From assembly GCA_034430175.1 (NCBI GenBank), contig DAOUFI010000014.1:33111-97110 (forward strand): 64,000 nt of DNA, read 5' to 3'. A model generated the notes under the pieces. It was not told the origin of the DNA. It was given only the letters and a program-made list of their open reading frames with translations, and ran no database searches. Positions within the stretch are counted from its first letter, which is position 1. Each line of letters opens with the position of its first letter. Positions 25,768 through 35,477 of the stretch are shown here, piece after piece. Made by a program: the position numbers and the translations under genes. The stretch is from UBA6107 sp034430175 (GTDB lineage Bacteria > Chloroflexota > Anaerolineae > Anaerolineales > Anaerolineaceae).

Positions 25768-25796
25768 TTGTGAAATTTGTCGGATATTGATAATAT
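25768..25796 (+). promoter_or_regulatory. Promoter of tdk-hpt-cca
   Basis: TTGTGA (25768-25773), a 17-base spacer and TAATAT (25791-25796), 33 bases before the tdk start. Confidence 0.6.
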
Positions 25797-25828
25797 GGGT
25801 TAAACAATTAACGGGATGGAGGATGTAA

Positions 25829-26401
25829 ATGGAGCATCACGCTGGGTCAATCGAGGTGGTTTGTGGTTCGATGTTTTGTGGAAAGACCGATGAATTAATC
25901 CGGCGTTTACGCAGGGCAACCATCGCTCGACAAAAAGTGATTGTTTTCAAGCCTGCCATCGATAACCGTTACGATGAACAACGTGTTGCTTCTCATGCAG
26001 GGTCAACCTTTGATGCTATCCCGGTAGTCAATTCCAGCGATATCCTTAAGCAAATTTCAGATGATGTCACTGTCGTTGGTGTGGATGAGGCACAATTCTT
26101 TGACGAAGGGATCGTTGAAGTGGTCAGAGAATTGGCTGATAAGGGAATACGTGTGATTGTGGCCGGATTGGATCAAAACTTCAAGGGTGAACCCTTTGGA
26201 TGCATGCCTACCTTAATGGCCCTGGCCGAACGCGTGGACAAACTTCAAGCAATCTGTATGGTTTGCGGTGAGCCAGCCAGCCGAACGCAACGACTGGTCA
26301 ACGGGAAACCGGCACGTTATGATGATCCGATCATTATCGTTGGAGCATCAGAAATGTATGAGGCACGTTGCCGCAAGCATCACGTTGTCCCAAGAGATTA
26401 A
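25829..26401 (+). CDS. tdk: Thymidine kinase
   Basis: Phosphorylates thymidine to dTMP with ATP in the cytoplasm. The 190-residue type II enzyme has a P-loop GSMFCGKTDELIRR from residue 13, the Walker B-like DEAQFF near 89 and a C-terminal zinc-finger pattern with CMVCG near 146 and a final Cys near 183. Cys and Thr in the P-loop replace the more common Ser pair (FSGKS), an ordinary variation. GGAGG precedes the ATG. The downstream hpt gene starts 16 bases after the stop, so this is a nucleoside and base salvage operon. Confidence 0.95.
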   Translation: MEHHAGSIEVVCGSMFCGKTDELIRRLRRATIARQKVIVFKPAIDNRYDEQRVASHAGSTFDAIPVVNSSDILKQISDDVTVVGVDEAQFFDEGIVEVVRELADKGIRVIVAGLDQNFKGEPFGCMPTLMALAERVDKLQAICMVCGEPASRTQRLVNGKPARYDDPIIIVGASEMYEARCRKHHVVPRD

Positions 26402-26417
26402 TCTTATTGGAGTGCAA

Positions 26418-26975
26418 ATGCAAGATTACCATGAATTCCTCGCAGAGATCTTGATTCCTGAAGACAAGCTTCAGAGTCGCATTGCTGAACTGGGAAAACA
26501 GATCAGCATTGATTATGCCGATTCAAATAAATTAATCCTGGTTTGCATCCTGCGTGGAGGGGTATTGTTTCTCACCGATTTGATGAGGAAGATATCGATC
26601 CCTCATGCTATCGAATTCATGGCGGTCTCTTCTTATGGGGTGGGTGGCAGAGAGAGTTCGGGTAGAGTACGCATCACGCTTGATTTGGGTGTAGATATTC
26701 GCGATCGGGATGTGATCATCGTTGAAGATATCATCGATAGCGGTCATACCATCGCAGCTGTACTGGATATGTTGTCTACTCGAAAACCAGCCAGTCTCTG
26801 TGTATGCACGCTTCTTGATAAAGTAGATCGACGTGAAGTTCCTGTGGCGGTCAAGTATACTGGTTTTTCGATCGAAAATAAATTTGTCTTCGGTTATGGA
26901 CTGGATATCGATGATTATTATCGAAACCTACCATTTATCGGAGTCGTGGATTTGAATAAATATCAGGCTGGTTAG
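26418..26975 (+). CDS. hpt: Hypoxanthine phosphoribosyltransferase
   Basis: Makes IMP (and usually GMP) from hypoxanthine or guanine and PRPP. The 185-residue protein has the PRPP loop VIIVEDIIDSGHT (99-111), the LRGGVLF loop near 45, SSYGVGGRESSGR near 71 and a late VFGYGLDIDDYYRNLP motif. The frame extends 50 codons further upstream over tdk, but the ATG at 26418, with TTGGAG nine bases upstream, gives the family length. It could salvage the hypoxanthine produced by the adenine deaminase encoded at 2946-4745. Confidence 0.94.
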   Translation: MQDYHEFLAEILIPEDKLQSRIAELGKQISIDYADSNKLILVCILRGGVLFLTDLMRKISIPHAIEFMAVSSYGVGGRESSGRVRITLDLGVDIRDRDVIIVEDIIDSGHTIAAVLDMLSTRKPASLCVCTLLDKVDRREVPVAVKYTGFSIENKFVFGYGLDIDDYYRNLPFIGVVDLNKYQAG

Positions 26976-28372
26976 TGCAAAATATTTCGCAATTACTTTC
27001 GCAAGAAATCAAAGACCTGGTTGGATTAAAACAAGAGGGACAAAAAATTTACCTGGTCGGCGGTGCTATCCGCGATTTTTACGTCGGGCGAAAGAACCAG
27101 GACGTGGATATCTTATGTAATTTCGACACACGATTGATTGCGAGAAGGTTCGCGGATACGCAAAGGGGTGATTATTTCGTAATGGACGCTCGCAGGAATA
27201 TTTCACGCGTGATCATTCCTGGAAAATCGGGGAAAAGGATCTTTGATTTCGCGCGCCTGCGGGCAACTGACCTTGAGGGTGACCTGAGAGCGCGAGATTT
27301 TACCATCAATGCGATGGCGCTCGATTTAGATGAACCTTACCGGATCATCGATCCACTACACGGTAAAGCTGACCTGGAACGAAGTATATTGCGTAGTTGT
27401 TCCCTAACAAGTTTTAAAGATGATCCGGTCAGGATCGTACGTGCGTTCCGCTATAGTCATTTACTGAATTTAAAAATCGAGGATCAAACCTTATCCATCT
27501 TGAAAGAGGCAATTCCGTTACTAAAAAGTGTATCGATAGAACGAAAACGCGACGAGTTGTTTAAAATTTTGGATCTTCTCGATAGCGAGAATGCAGTCAA
27601 ACAACTTTTCGAATTAAAGATCCATCGATGGATCGATTTGCCTGAAAAAATTAAATATGATCAGTTTGGAAAAGAATTCATTTACCTAAAATCAATATTT
27701 TGTGAAATTTCTAATTTCTCTTCTGAAAAAGTCGAAACGAATGGTCTATTCCAAACAAAAATAAAATTGAGAGACCAGACCGCCGAACAGCTTCACGCTT
27801 TTGTAACGAAGAAGAATTCATCGGATAGAAATGAACGACAGTTAATCTTTTTATCCGTGATTTTGAGTTCACTGAACTCAAGCGAAGCAAAAGATGTCGC
27901 ATCCCGATTGCTCTTATCGAGGGAAGAAATCGACAAGATCGGGTTAATCAAACAGCGCATCGGAGTCAAAGAATTATGGGAAACGAGACGTCTTCCGAGT
28001 GATCGCGAGTTGTATCATTATTTTCGGGTGAATGGAGAATCAGGTATTGACATTGCCCTGATAATTATGGCCGAGCTATGGTCTGGAAGAATGGGGATTG
28101 GTCAATCGGATGATCTGGATCTTGCGCAGACAATTTGTGAGCATACGATTGCATTTTGGTTTGAGAAGCCGAATGTGGCACATCCGGTTCTTCTTTTAAA
28201 TGGCAATGACCTGATGGTTAATTTTGATCTGATACCTGGACCTTTGGTGGGAGAGTTGATTGAAGGGCTACGAGAAGAGCAAGCAGCTGGCAGTATTCAA
28301 ACAAGAAGCGAAGCGATGGAATGGGTGGAAAAACGACTTACGGGAATTTCGGCAAGAAATAGTTGGGAATAA
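26975..28372 (+). CDS. CCA-adding tRNA nucleotidyltransferase / poly(A) polymerase family
   Basis: A 465-residue class II nucleotidyltransferase. The head has LVGGAIRD (27-34) and the metal-binding pair Asp43/Asp45 in QDVDIL. RDFTINAMALD near 108 and the neck region DPVRIVRAFRYS near 148 complete the core. The start is a GTG overlapping the hpt stop by one base (TAGTG). Members either add or repair the 3' CCA of tRNAs, sometimes only A or CC; sequence alone does not tell which. The C-terminal half is poorly conserved, as usual in the family. Confidence 0.88.
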   Translation: MQNISQLLSQEIKDLVGLKQEGQKIYLVGGAIRDFYVGRKNQDVDILCNFDTRLIARRFADTQRGDYFVMDARRNISRVIIPGKSGKRIFDFARLRATDLEGDLRARDFTINAMALDLDEPYRIIDPLHGKADLERSILRSCSLTSFKDDPVRIVRAFRYSHLLNLKIEDQTLSILKEAIPLLKSVSIERKRDELFKILDLLDSENAVKQLFELKIHRWIDLPEKIKYDQFGKEFIYLKSIFCEISNFSSEKVETNGLFQTKIKLRDQTAEQLHAFVTKKNSSDRNERQLIFLSVILSSLNSSEAKDVASRLLLSREEIDKIGLIKQRIGVKELWETRRLPSDRELYHYFRVNGESGIDIALIIMAELWSGRMGIGQSDDLDLAQTICEHTIAFWFEKPNVAHPVLLLNGNDLMVNFDLIPGPLVGELIEGLREEQAAGSIQTRSEAMEWVEKRLTGISARNSWE

Positions 28373-28404
28373 CAAAAAGGCCATTGAAAAGTAGCCTTTT
28401 TGTT
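28371..28404. terminator. Bidirectional terminator between the CCA gene and the receiver gene
   Basis: AACAAAAAGGC (28371-28381) pairs with GCCTTTTTGTT (28394-28404) over a 12-base loop. T-runs lie on both strands, so it can serve both convergent genes. Confidence 0.8.
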
Positions 28405-28816
28405 ATTGGTGGTAAATGATCGAATCTAGTTTTAACGGAGAAGTGTTTGGATTAATATCCATATTTCTTCGAGTCAGGTTATTGATGTGCGCGATTAAGG
28501 TGGTGCTTTTAACTGGTTTAATCAAGTAATCGTCCGCGCCCATATCCAAGGCCCTGGCAACCAAACCGGGATTGTCAAGGACTGATAGAATCATGATGGG
28601 AACTCGGCTGATCGCGCGTATCTTTTCGCACACCTGCCAACCATCCATACCCGACATCATCAAGTCAAGGAGGACGATATCAGGATTTTCCGTTTTGAGC
28701 TTCTCAAGACCAAAATCGCCAGAATGCGCGGTAATAACCTTGGCTTCTGTAGGCTCTAGCATTAAACGAATAATATCTGTCATAGCCGGGTCATCATCGA
28801 TGACGAGGATCTTCAT
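28403..28816 (-). CDS. Stand-alone response-regulator receiver protein
   Basis: A 137-residue CheY-like protein without an output domain. It has the acidic triad Asp7-Asp9, the phospho-acceptor Asp51 in IVLLDLMM, and the conserved Lys100 in DDYLIKPVK. A C-terminal tail of about 20 residues has no recognisable domain. Such proteins relay phosphate or act by protein contact. No kinase gene is adjacent; the nearest histidine kinase is at 56046-57608. The start is preceded by GGAG on the reverse strand. It is convergent with the CCA gene and shares its terminator. Confidence 0.92.
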   Translation of the reverse strand: MKILVIDDDPAMTDIIRLMLEPTEAKVITAHSGDFGLEKLKTENPDIVLLDLMMSGMDGWQVCEKIRAISRVPIMILSVLDNPGLVARALDMGADDYLIKPVKSTTLIAHINNLTRRNMDINPNTSPLKLDSIIYHQ

Positions 28817-29044
28817 TTTTACTCCGAAATATTATTTGTATTACAACAGTATTATGAACCATATTTTGCAGATTCTACCTTGCAAAGTGTTTACAAAAAG
28901 ATCAAAAATGTGGTTCCTCAACATAAATGATGAAGTCATCCCTGCGTTACGGGTTAATGGTAAAATTTCAAAATTCGGAAAAGTTAATGTTCCCCGCATC
29001 GCGGTGTAACAAAAACGCTCTAATAATTTTCTCTGGAGGTCAAG

Positions 29045-31783
29045 ATGGCAGAAAAAAAATGGGTTTATCTTTTTAGCGAGATCGAAAAAGCTGAAAAGTA
29101 TGTCAAAGGCGACTGGGAAGCCGTCCGCGGTTTATTGGGCGGAAAGGGAGCCAACCTCGCCGAAATGGCTCGTATTAAACTTCCTGTTCCCCCCGGTTTT
29201 ACGGTTACTACCGAAGCATGCAATGCCTACTCTGCATCCAAAAAATTCCCAGAAGGTATGTGGGACCAGATGCTTGCCGCATTGAAAGTGGTTGAAAAGG
29301 ATACTGGGAAAAAATTCGGTAGCAATGAGAACCCCCTGTTGGTTTCTTGCCGCTCTGGCGCGAAATTCTCAATGCCTGGCATGATGGACACCGTTTTGAA
29401 CATTGGTTTGAACGATGAATCCGCCAAGGGCATGATTAAACTGACAAACAACGAACGCTTTGTGTACGACTCATATCGCCGCTTGATTATGATGTTCGGC
29501 ACCGTTGTCCTTGGATTACCCGACGAAGCTTTCGAGGAAGTGTTCGATGGTTATAAGAAAGACAAGGGTTATAAAGCCGATACCGACCTGACTGCCGAAG
29601 ACCTTAAGATTTTGGTTGAAAAATTCAAGGTTGTTGTCAAGAAGCATTATAAGAAAGATTTTCCGCAGGATCCATTGGAACAACTCAAACTTGCCACGGA
29701 AGCTGTTTTCAAATCCTGGATGGGCAAGCGCGCCATCGATTATCGCCGCGCCACCAACATCCCAGATGATCTGGGCACCGCCGTCAATATTGTGACCATG
29801 GTCTTTGGCAACATGGGTTGGGATTCAGGCACAGGTGTTGCTTTCACTCGCAATCCCTCCACTGGCGAACGAAAACTTTATGGCGACTACCTGCTGAACG
29901 CGCAGGGTGAAGACGTTGTCGCAGGAATTCGCAATACTGAGAAGATCGAAACGCTTGGCACATCACTCCCCGAAGCGAACAAAGCCTTCCTCGAAGTTGT
30001 CAAGAAGCTGGAATTGCACTACAAAGATATGCAGGATCTCGAGTTCACTGTCGAACGCGGACGCCTATGGATGCTGCAATGCCGCAACGGCAAGCGCACT
30101 GCCCTGGCTGCTGTGAAAATCGCGGTGGATATGGTCAATGAAGGCCTCATCAGCAAGGAAGAAGCTATCAAACGTGTTTCTACTGAAAATGTTGACACAC
30201 TGCTTCATCCCCAGTTCACTGCCGAAACAAAAGCGAAAGCCAAGAAAGACGGCCGTTTCTATGCTTCTGGCGTGAATGCCTCTCCGGGCGCCGCAGTGGG
30301 TCAGGTTTACTTTGATGCCGACCTCACCGAGAAGAAGAGCAAAGAAGAAGGACAGGACACCATCATGGTGCGCCCGTTCACCAAGCCGGATGATGTGCAC
30401 GGTATGTTGGCTGCCAAGGGTATCCTCACCAGCGAAGGTGGCGCTACCTCACATGCTGCAGTTGTTGCTCGTCAGTTTGGTGTTCCCTGTGTTGTTGGCG
30501 CCTCCTCTGTTGTGATCGACCTTGAGAAACGAGTAATGGTATGTAACGGCGTCACCATCAAAGAAGGCGAGTGGATTTCCGTTGATGGCACCACAGGTGA
30601 GGTTTATACCGGAAAGATTGACTTGACCACCCCATCCATTGAAGAGCAGACCGATCTATTGACTCTTTTGAGCTGGGCTGATGAAATTGCTGGCATGCAG
30701 GTTTGGGCTAACTCCGATTACCCGAAGGATGCGCGACGTGCCCGTGCATATGGCGCCAAGGGCATTGGTCTTTGCCGTACCGAGCATATGTTCTTTGAAC
30801 CCGCGCGTCTGCCAATCGTCCAGCGCATGATCCTGGCTAAAGACGATGCCACCCGGAAAGCAGCTCTGGACGAGCTTTTACCATTCCAGCGTTCAGATTT
30901 CGCTGGTTTGTTCGAAGCCATGGATGGCTATCCTGTAATTATCCGCCTAATCGATCCTCCTCTGCACGAGTTCCTGCCCTCTGAAGAAAGCCTCCTCGAA
31001 GAGGTAATCACTATGCGCGTCAAAGGCGAGAAGAAAGGTCTTGCTGAGAAAGAAGCCCTGCTTGAGGCCGTTAAAGGAATGCACGAATCCAATCCAATGA
31101 TGGGGCTGCGTGGTGTACGTCTCTCCATTGCCATGCCACAGATCGTTGAGATGCAGGTCCGCGCGATCTTCGAAGCAGCAGCCGATTGCGCCAAGAAGAA
31201 GATCGTGGTTAAGCCAGAAGTCATGATTCCGTTAACTGGTCACATCAATGAGCTCAAGTGGATACAACCTCGTCTCGAAGCCATTGCCAAAGATGTAATG
31301 AAATCCAAGAAGGTCACCTTCAGCTACAAGTTTGGAACCATGATCGAAATCCCGCGTGCCGCAGTGGTTGCTGGTGAAATCGCCACTATCGCTGAGTTCT
31401 TCTCCTTTGGTACCAACGACCTGACACAGATGACCTTCGGCTACAGCCGTGATGATGCGGAACGTAGCTTCCTCGTCCGCTATGTGGAAGAAGGCATTTT
31501 ACCCAAGAACCCATTCCAGACATTGGACAAGGACGGTGTTGGAAAATTAATGAAGATGGCTGTGACTGATGGTCGCGCCACCCGCCCGGCACTTGAGGTG
31601 GGTATCTGCGGTGAACACGGTGGTGATCCAGAATCAATCGCCTTCTGCTACAGCATCGGTAATAACTACGTTAGCTGCAGCCCGTTCCGCGTACCTGTGG
31701 CCAGACTTGCCGCCGCCCAGGCCGCTCTCAAACCTGAGCTGGCTAAAGCCCGTAAAGAAGCCTTGAAAGCCTACGTAAAGTAG
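29045..31783 (+). CDS. ppdK: Pyruvate, phosphate dikinase
   Basis: Interconverts pyruvate + ATP + Pi and PEP + AMP + PPi. In anaerobes it serves gluconeogenesis or PPi-based glycolysis. The 912-residue protein shows all parts: an N-terminal ATP-grasp domain beginning GGKGANLAEM near 29, the phospho-histidine domain with GGATSHAAVVARQFGVPCVVG near 463, and the C-terminal PEP/pyruvate barrel with EVGICGEHGGDP near 856. The length is typical. TGGAGG precedes the start. About 230 bases separate it from the divergent receiver gene; I see no clear promoter consensus there. A strong terminator follows. Confidence 0.97.
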   Translation: MAEKKWVYLFSEIEKAEKYVKGDWEAVRGLLGGKGANLAEMARIKLPVPPGFTVTTEACNAYSASKKFPEGMWDQMLAALKVVEKDTGKKFGSNENPLLVSCRSGAKFSMPGMMDTVLNIGLNDESAKGMIKLTNNERFVYDSYRRLIMMFGTVVLGLPDEAFEEVFDGYKKDKGYKADTDLTAEDLKILVEKFKVVVKKHYKKDFPQDPLEQLKLATEAVFKSWMGKRAIDYRRATNIPDDLGTAVNIVTMVFGNMGWDSGTGVAFTRNPSTGERKLYGDYLLNAQGEDVVAGIRNTEKIETLGTSLPEANKAFLEVVKKLELHYKDMQDLEFTVERGRLWMLQCRNGKRTALAAVKIAVDMVNEGLISKEEAIKRVSTENVDTLLHPQFTAETKAKAKKDGRFYASGVNASPGAAVGQVYFDADLTEKKSKEEGQDTIMVRPFTKPDDVHGMLAAKGILTSEGGATSHAAVVARQFGVPCVVGASSVVIDLEKRVMVCNGVTIKEGEWISVDGTTGEVYTGKIDLTTPSIEEQTDLLTLLSWADEIAGMQVWANSDYPKDARRARAYGAKGIGLCRTEHMFFEPARLPIVQRMILAKDDATRKAALDELLPFQRSDFAGLFEAMDGYPVIIRLIDPPLHEFLPSEESLLEEVITMRVKGEKKGLAEKEALLEAVKGMHESNPMMGLRGVRLSIAMPQIVEMQVRAIFEAAADCAKKKIVVKPEVMIPLTGHINELKWIQPRLEAIAKDVMKSKKVTFSYKFGTMIEIPRAAVVAGEIATIAEFFSFGTNDLTQMTFGYSRDDAERSFLVRYVEEGILPKNPFQTLDKDGVGKLMKMAVTDGRATRPALEVGICGEHGGDPESIAFCYSIGNNYVSCSPFRVPVARLAAAQAALKPELAKARKEALKAYVK

Positions 31784-31799
31784 CCTTGTAAGTAATGAA

Positions 31800-31831
31800 A
31801 ACCGCCTGAGAGATCAGGCGGTTTTTTTTTA
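31800..31831 (+). terminator. Intrinsic terminator of ppdK
   Basis: AACCGCCTGA pairs with TCAGGCGGTT around GAGA, followed by nine T. It also abuts the end of the convergent transglycosylase gene. Confidence 0.95.
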
Positions 31832-34222
31832 TTATTGATTCTTGTCGAAATAAATCTTTTTATAAATTTCATGATATTCAGTAATATATCTGATGTAATC
31901 ACGTGTTTCAGAGGCACGGATGACCTCAAGGAACAGGTCAGGATCATCTCCAGAGATGTTTTGCCAGGTCATGGCATTTCCAATACCTCCGTTATACGCA
32001 GCCAGCGCTGCATAGGGGTTTTTATCGAAGTAGTTGTACCATTTGGCAAAATAATGGGTTCCAAATTTGATATTCACAATTGGACGATACAAGTCATTCG
32101 AAGTGTAATCTGAAGGCCAACCTATATCGGCGAATATTTCTGTTCCGGTCTCAGGTGTTATCTGCATCAACCCCACCGCACCCCAACTAGAAACGATTTC
32201 CGGTTCGAAAACGCTCTCCAACCGAACCAAGCTGAAGAGCAATAATGGATCAATACCATTTTCATTGGCTGTGGGAATGATCAGGTCACTGTAATACGTG
32301 CCGAAGCGTATGTGGTTAAAATAGGCTGGTGCAGTATCGATGAATGAGGATTGGTCTAATCCAGTCAAGTCTAGTATCTGGCGGGCGGTATAAACTGCAG
32401 TGTAATTGATTCCCAGATCAACCATATGCTTCAACAAACGATATGAGTTCAAAGGATCGTTTTTCAATTCCAACCGCAATGATTCGAATTCTGATGAAGC
32501 ATTCGACAACATCCCAAGATTGTAGAATGCATCTCCGCGTTGATAGAGGATATTATTTGCCAGATCCCCTGCAGAGTTCAAGTCGATATCATTAGCGATA
32601 TTAAATTTCTCACGCATCCAATCATCCGCGAATTTTTCCTCTCTGGCCCAATTTACCCCGATATTGATATTTGTCTCACTAGGAAATGGAGGCTGACTAT
32701 TGAGGATCTCCTGTGCACGGATAGAGTAGTATCCGGTGGGATCCGCAGAAGCGGCTTGCTGATAATAGGTTAAGGCTTCATCATGCTGATACTGCTTTTC
32801 AAGGCTCTTCCCAACCCACAAGAAGGCACGAGCGCGATCCGCTGTTCCTGAAGCGAGCATTGAATTCTTTTGGAACACAATTTGAGCGTCCGAATAACGC
32901 TGTAAACGGAATAAGCAAATACCCGCTTCAAACTGTGCCAGGATGGCGTCTTCATTTGAGGGATATTCAATGATTACTCTTTCCCAGGTTTGGGCTGCTA
33001 AATCAAGATCGCCGTTTTGTTCATAGATACGTGCAGCCCGAAAGAGATAATTTGCTGCTTCCGGAGCATCAGGTGAAATGGTAACAAAAGTCAACAGAGT
33101 CTGGGCCGCGGTCCGATATTGAGAAAGGTGATACATCTGAGTGGTCGCTTTCTCAAGGAAAGCACTAGCGTAGTATTGACCGTTGGGATGATCTCTGATT
33201 AATGTATCCCATTCTGCAACCTCGCCTTGATAATCTCCCATGTTATACAGACTCAGTGCTTTAAAGTAATGTGGAGTATCATCGTGATTGGGGTTGGCAG
33301 CCATGTAGCGATCCAAAGCAGCAACCGCCATGCCATATTGTCCGGCAAAATAGTCGATCTCACCACGCATCAGTTCGTTGACTGGTTGATTGGCATCCAC
33401 AAGCGCAGCCAATTGGCTAAAACTATCACCTGCGTTGACCAGGCCCCCATTCACAGTTAGTTGAAAACGATCATACGCGCTCTCGGCATCCCCCCGGTCC
33501 AGATAGATGCGTCCCATGTATAGATTGATTGTTGATTTGGTGTTTTTATTTGACGTCCGTTCGTACAATGCCTGGTAGAGTGACAGCGCGGTTTCTTCGT
33601 CACCAGTAGCCGCTGTTGCCTGCGCGATTTTCAATTGAAGCTCGTCCTGGTATTCCGGACGGGCAACGTCCAGTGCATCTGTGTAAACCTGGAGTGCTTT
33701 AGAATACTCGCCTGCTGTAAAAAGGTCATCCCCCTGCATTTTGAGGATATCCCCTTCAAGTACAGTCTGTACCTGGTTGAGATACCCTTGATAAGCATCT
33801 GCAGCCCGAGAGTAAGATTTCATTCCTTCATAACTTTTGGCAAGAAAGAAAAAGGCTTTATTCCGTGAATCACCAGCGGGGCCTGAATTTATCAGCCATC
33901 CCAACTCCTGAACTGCTTTGGTGAAATTCTGCTTGAGAAGATAGATCCTTCCGATCCCAAGTTGGGCTTCGGCGGCAATTTCGGGGTCTGAAGAGGTAAG
34001 ACCAATCTGGAATTGCGAGAGGGCGGTGTCATAGTCGCCATTACGCATGGCCACCTCACCGAGAACAACACGTGCTTCAGGTGTAGGCGTGGCTGTTGGA
34101 GTTGGGGTAAAAGGGATAGCAGTGGATTGGTCTGTGTCGTTTGCAACAATTGAAACACCATTACTACAAGAAGCCAGTAAGGCACAGATCAAAAATCCCA
34201 GAATGAAGACTTTAATTTTCAT
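31832..34222 (-). CDS. TPR-repeat lytic transglycosylase lipoprotein (Slt70-like)
   Basis: A 796-residue exported protein. The lipobox LLASC near 15-19 predicts lipidation; a short TPTPTATPTPE linker follows. Residues about 50-620 are TPR-like helical repeats resembling the alpha-superhelix of Slt70. The C-terminus (about 640-790) is a GH23 SLT domain: the catalytic Glu in LVRLESVFEP, the SSWGAVGLMQITP motif and AALAAYNGGIGN. It would cleave peptidoglycan with 1,6-anhydro product formation outside the membrane. AGGAACG precedes the start on the reverse strand. The assignment as a murein lyase is strong. Confidence 0.92.
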   Translation of the reverse strand: MKIKVFILGFLICALLASCSNGVSIVANDTDQSTAIPFTPTPTATPTPEARVVLGEVAMRNGDYDTALSQFQIGLTSSDPEIAAEAQLGIGRIYLLKQNFTKAVQELGWLINSGPAGDSRNKAFFFLAKSYEGMKSYSRAADAYQGYLNQVQTVLEGDILKMQGDDLFTAGEYSKALQVYTDALDVARPEYQDELQLKIAQATAATGDEETALSLYQALYERTSNKNTKSTINLYMGRIYLDRGDAESAYDRFQLTVNGGLVNAGDSFSQLAALVDANQPVNELMRGEIDYFAGQYGMAVAALDRYMAANPNHDDTPHYFKALSLYNMGDYQGEVAEWDTLIRDHPNGQYYASAFLEKATTQMYHLSQYRTAAQTLLTFVTISPDAPEAANYLFRAARIYEQNGDLDLAAQTWERVIIEYPSNEDAILAQFEAGICLFRLQRYSDAQIVFQKNSMLASGTADRARAFLWVGKSLEKQYQHDEALTYYQQAASADPTGYYSIRAQEILNSQPPFPSETNINIGVNWAREEKFADDWMREKFNIANDIDLNSAGDLANNILYQRGDAFYNLGMLSNASSEFESLRLELKNDPLNSYRLLKHMVDLGINYTAVYTARQILDLTGLDQSSFIDTAPAYFNHIRFGTYYSDLIIPTANENGIDPLLLFSLVRLESVFEPEIVSSWGAVGLMQITPETGTEIFADIGWPSDYTSNDLYRPIVNIKFGTHYFAKWYNYFDKNPYAALAAYNGGIGNAMTWQNISGDDPDLFLEVIRASETRDYIRYITEYHEIYKKIYFDKNQ

Positions 34223-34342
34223 ATTGCGTTCCTAAACAATACATAAATGGCAAAATACTCTTTACTTGACCAAATTGTAACCCGGAAAAAGCAAAAAACT
34301 CATCGAGATATTCCTTGGTGGGTAAGTGGGAAAATGAAAACA

Positions 34343-34407
34343 TTGTCAAGGATCACCAGCCATGTTAAACTAGATAAGTAGTAACGCTCTCATGGAGGGC
34401 GTTTTTT
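34343..34407 (+). promoter_or_regulatory. mtnA promoter followed at once by a terminator-like hairpin
   Basis: TTGTCA (34343-34348), a 17-base spacer and TAAACT (34366-34371) form a good promoter. About five bases after the expected start, AACGCTCTC (34383-34391) pairs with GAGGGCGTT (34395-34403) across a three-base loop, and six T follow. The hairpin would terminate or pause a roughly 30-base transcript before mtnA. It may be an attenuator; no ligand-binding domain fits in so short a leader. Confidence 0.6.
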
Positions 34408-34415
34408 GGTGCGTG

Positions 34416-35474
34416 ATGCGAACGATTGAATGGTTGAATGACTCCAATAGTGTCCAACTGATCGACCAGAGGTTGATTCCTGGTCGAATGGAGTACCTAC
34501 GTATCCATTCAGCAAGCGAGATGGTGAATGCGATTAAAACAATGGCAATTCGAGGAGCTCCGGCGATCGGCGTTGCTGGTGCCTTTGGTATAGCTTTAGA
34601 AGCATTGTTGTATGAAACAGCACCCGAAGAGACCTTCCAAAAGCGTTTGCACCAAGCATCTGAAGAGTTGGTCAATGCGCGGCCGACAGCTATCAACCTG
34701 GCGTGGGGAGTGAAACGTCTGCTTTCCATTGTCGATGATTCAAGTTTGAATCAAAGAGAGAAAGTCCATAGGATAGTAGAGATTGCCAGGGAAATGGCTG
34801 AAGAAGATGTGGCTACAAATTTGCGGATGGCTGAATTCGGTGCATCTCTGATCAATGACGGAGACACGATTATTACTCATTGCAATACTGGCTCACTGGC
34901 AGCGGTGGATTGGGGAACCGCGTTGGGCGCGATCCGATTCGCGCACGAGCAGGGGAAGAAAATTCAACTATTGGTGGATGAAACTCGCCCGCGTTTTCAA
35001 GGCGCACGGCTGACAGCCTGGGAGTGCCAGCAATATGGCATCCCATTCAAGGTCATTACAGATAACATGTCTGGCTATTTCCTAAGGAGAGGTGAAGTAC
35101 AAAAGGTTTTTTACGGAGCAGACAGGGTCACAGCAAACGGAGATGTGATCAATAAAGTAGGGACGTATATGCTTAGCCTGCCAGCGTATAGTAACGAGGT
35201 TCCTGTCTATCCAGTTTTCCCCCTTTCCACCCTCGATATGAGCATGACTTCCGGCGATCTGGTTCCGATCGAAGAACGAAATCAGGAAGAAGTCGTCAAT
35301 GTGTCGATCAACGGGGAACCTGTATATCCCAAAGATGTGGCGGCTCGAAACCCCGCTTTCGATGTCACACCGCATGAGTTGATTACGGGGCTTGTGACCG
35401 ATCAAGGGATTTGCTACCCTCCATTTTCGCTAAATCTCCCTCAAATCATTTATAATTCAAGGTCTGGTAGGTGA
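34416..35474 (+). CDS. mtnA: S-methyl-5-thioribose-1-phosphate isomerase
   Basis: Isomerises methylthioribose 1-phosphate to the ribulose form in methionine salvage; related enzymes handle 5-deoxyribose 1-phosphate. The protein is 352 residues from this start. Signatures are IRGAPAIGVAGAFG near 43, ARPTAINLAWGVKR near 88, THCNTGSLA near 148 with the catalytic Cys, ETRPRFQGARLTAWE near 190, and GADRVTANGDVINKVGTY near 230 with the catalytic Asp. The first in-frame ATG (34392) lies in the loop of the terminator-like hairpin, so the ATG at 34416, giving MRTIEW as in homologues, is preferred. A GTG codon directly before it (34413) is also possible. Confidence 0.92.
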   Translation: MRTIEWLNDSNSVQLIDQRLIPGRMEYLRIHSASEMVNAIKTMAIRGAPAIGVAGAFGIALEALLYETAPEETFQKRLHQASEELVNARPTAINLAWGVKRLLSIVDDSSLNQREKVHRIVEIAREMAEEDVATNLRMAEFGASLINDGDTIITHCNTGSLAAVDWGTALGAIRFAHEQGKKIQLLVDETRPRFQGARLTAWECQQYGIPFKVITDNMSGYFLRRGEVQKVFYGADRVTANGDVINKVGTYMLSLPAYSNEVPVYPVFPLSTLDMSMTSGDLVPIEERNQEEVVNVSINGEPVYPKDVAARNPAFDVTPHELITGLVTDQGICYPPFSLNLPQIIYNSRSGR

Positions 35475-35477
35475 AAG

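Noticed and set aside
28572..29009. 145-codon plus-strand frame running out of the receiver gene toward ppdK
   Set aside because: Most of it is antisense to a certain receiver gene, and the remainder has no ribosome binding site or recognisable sequence.
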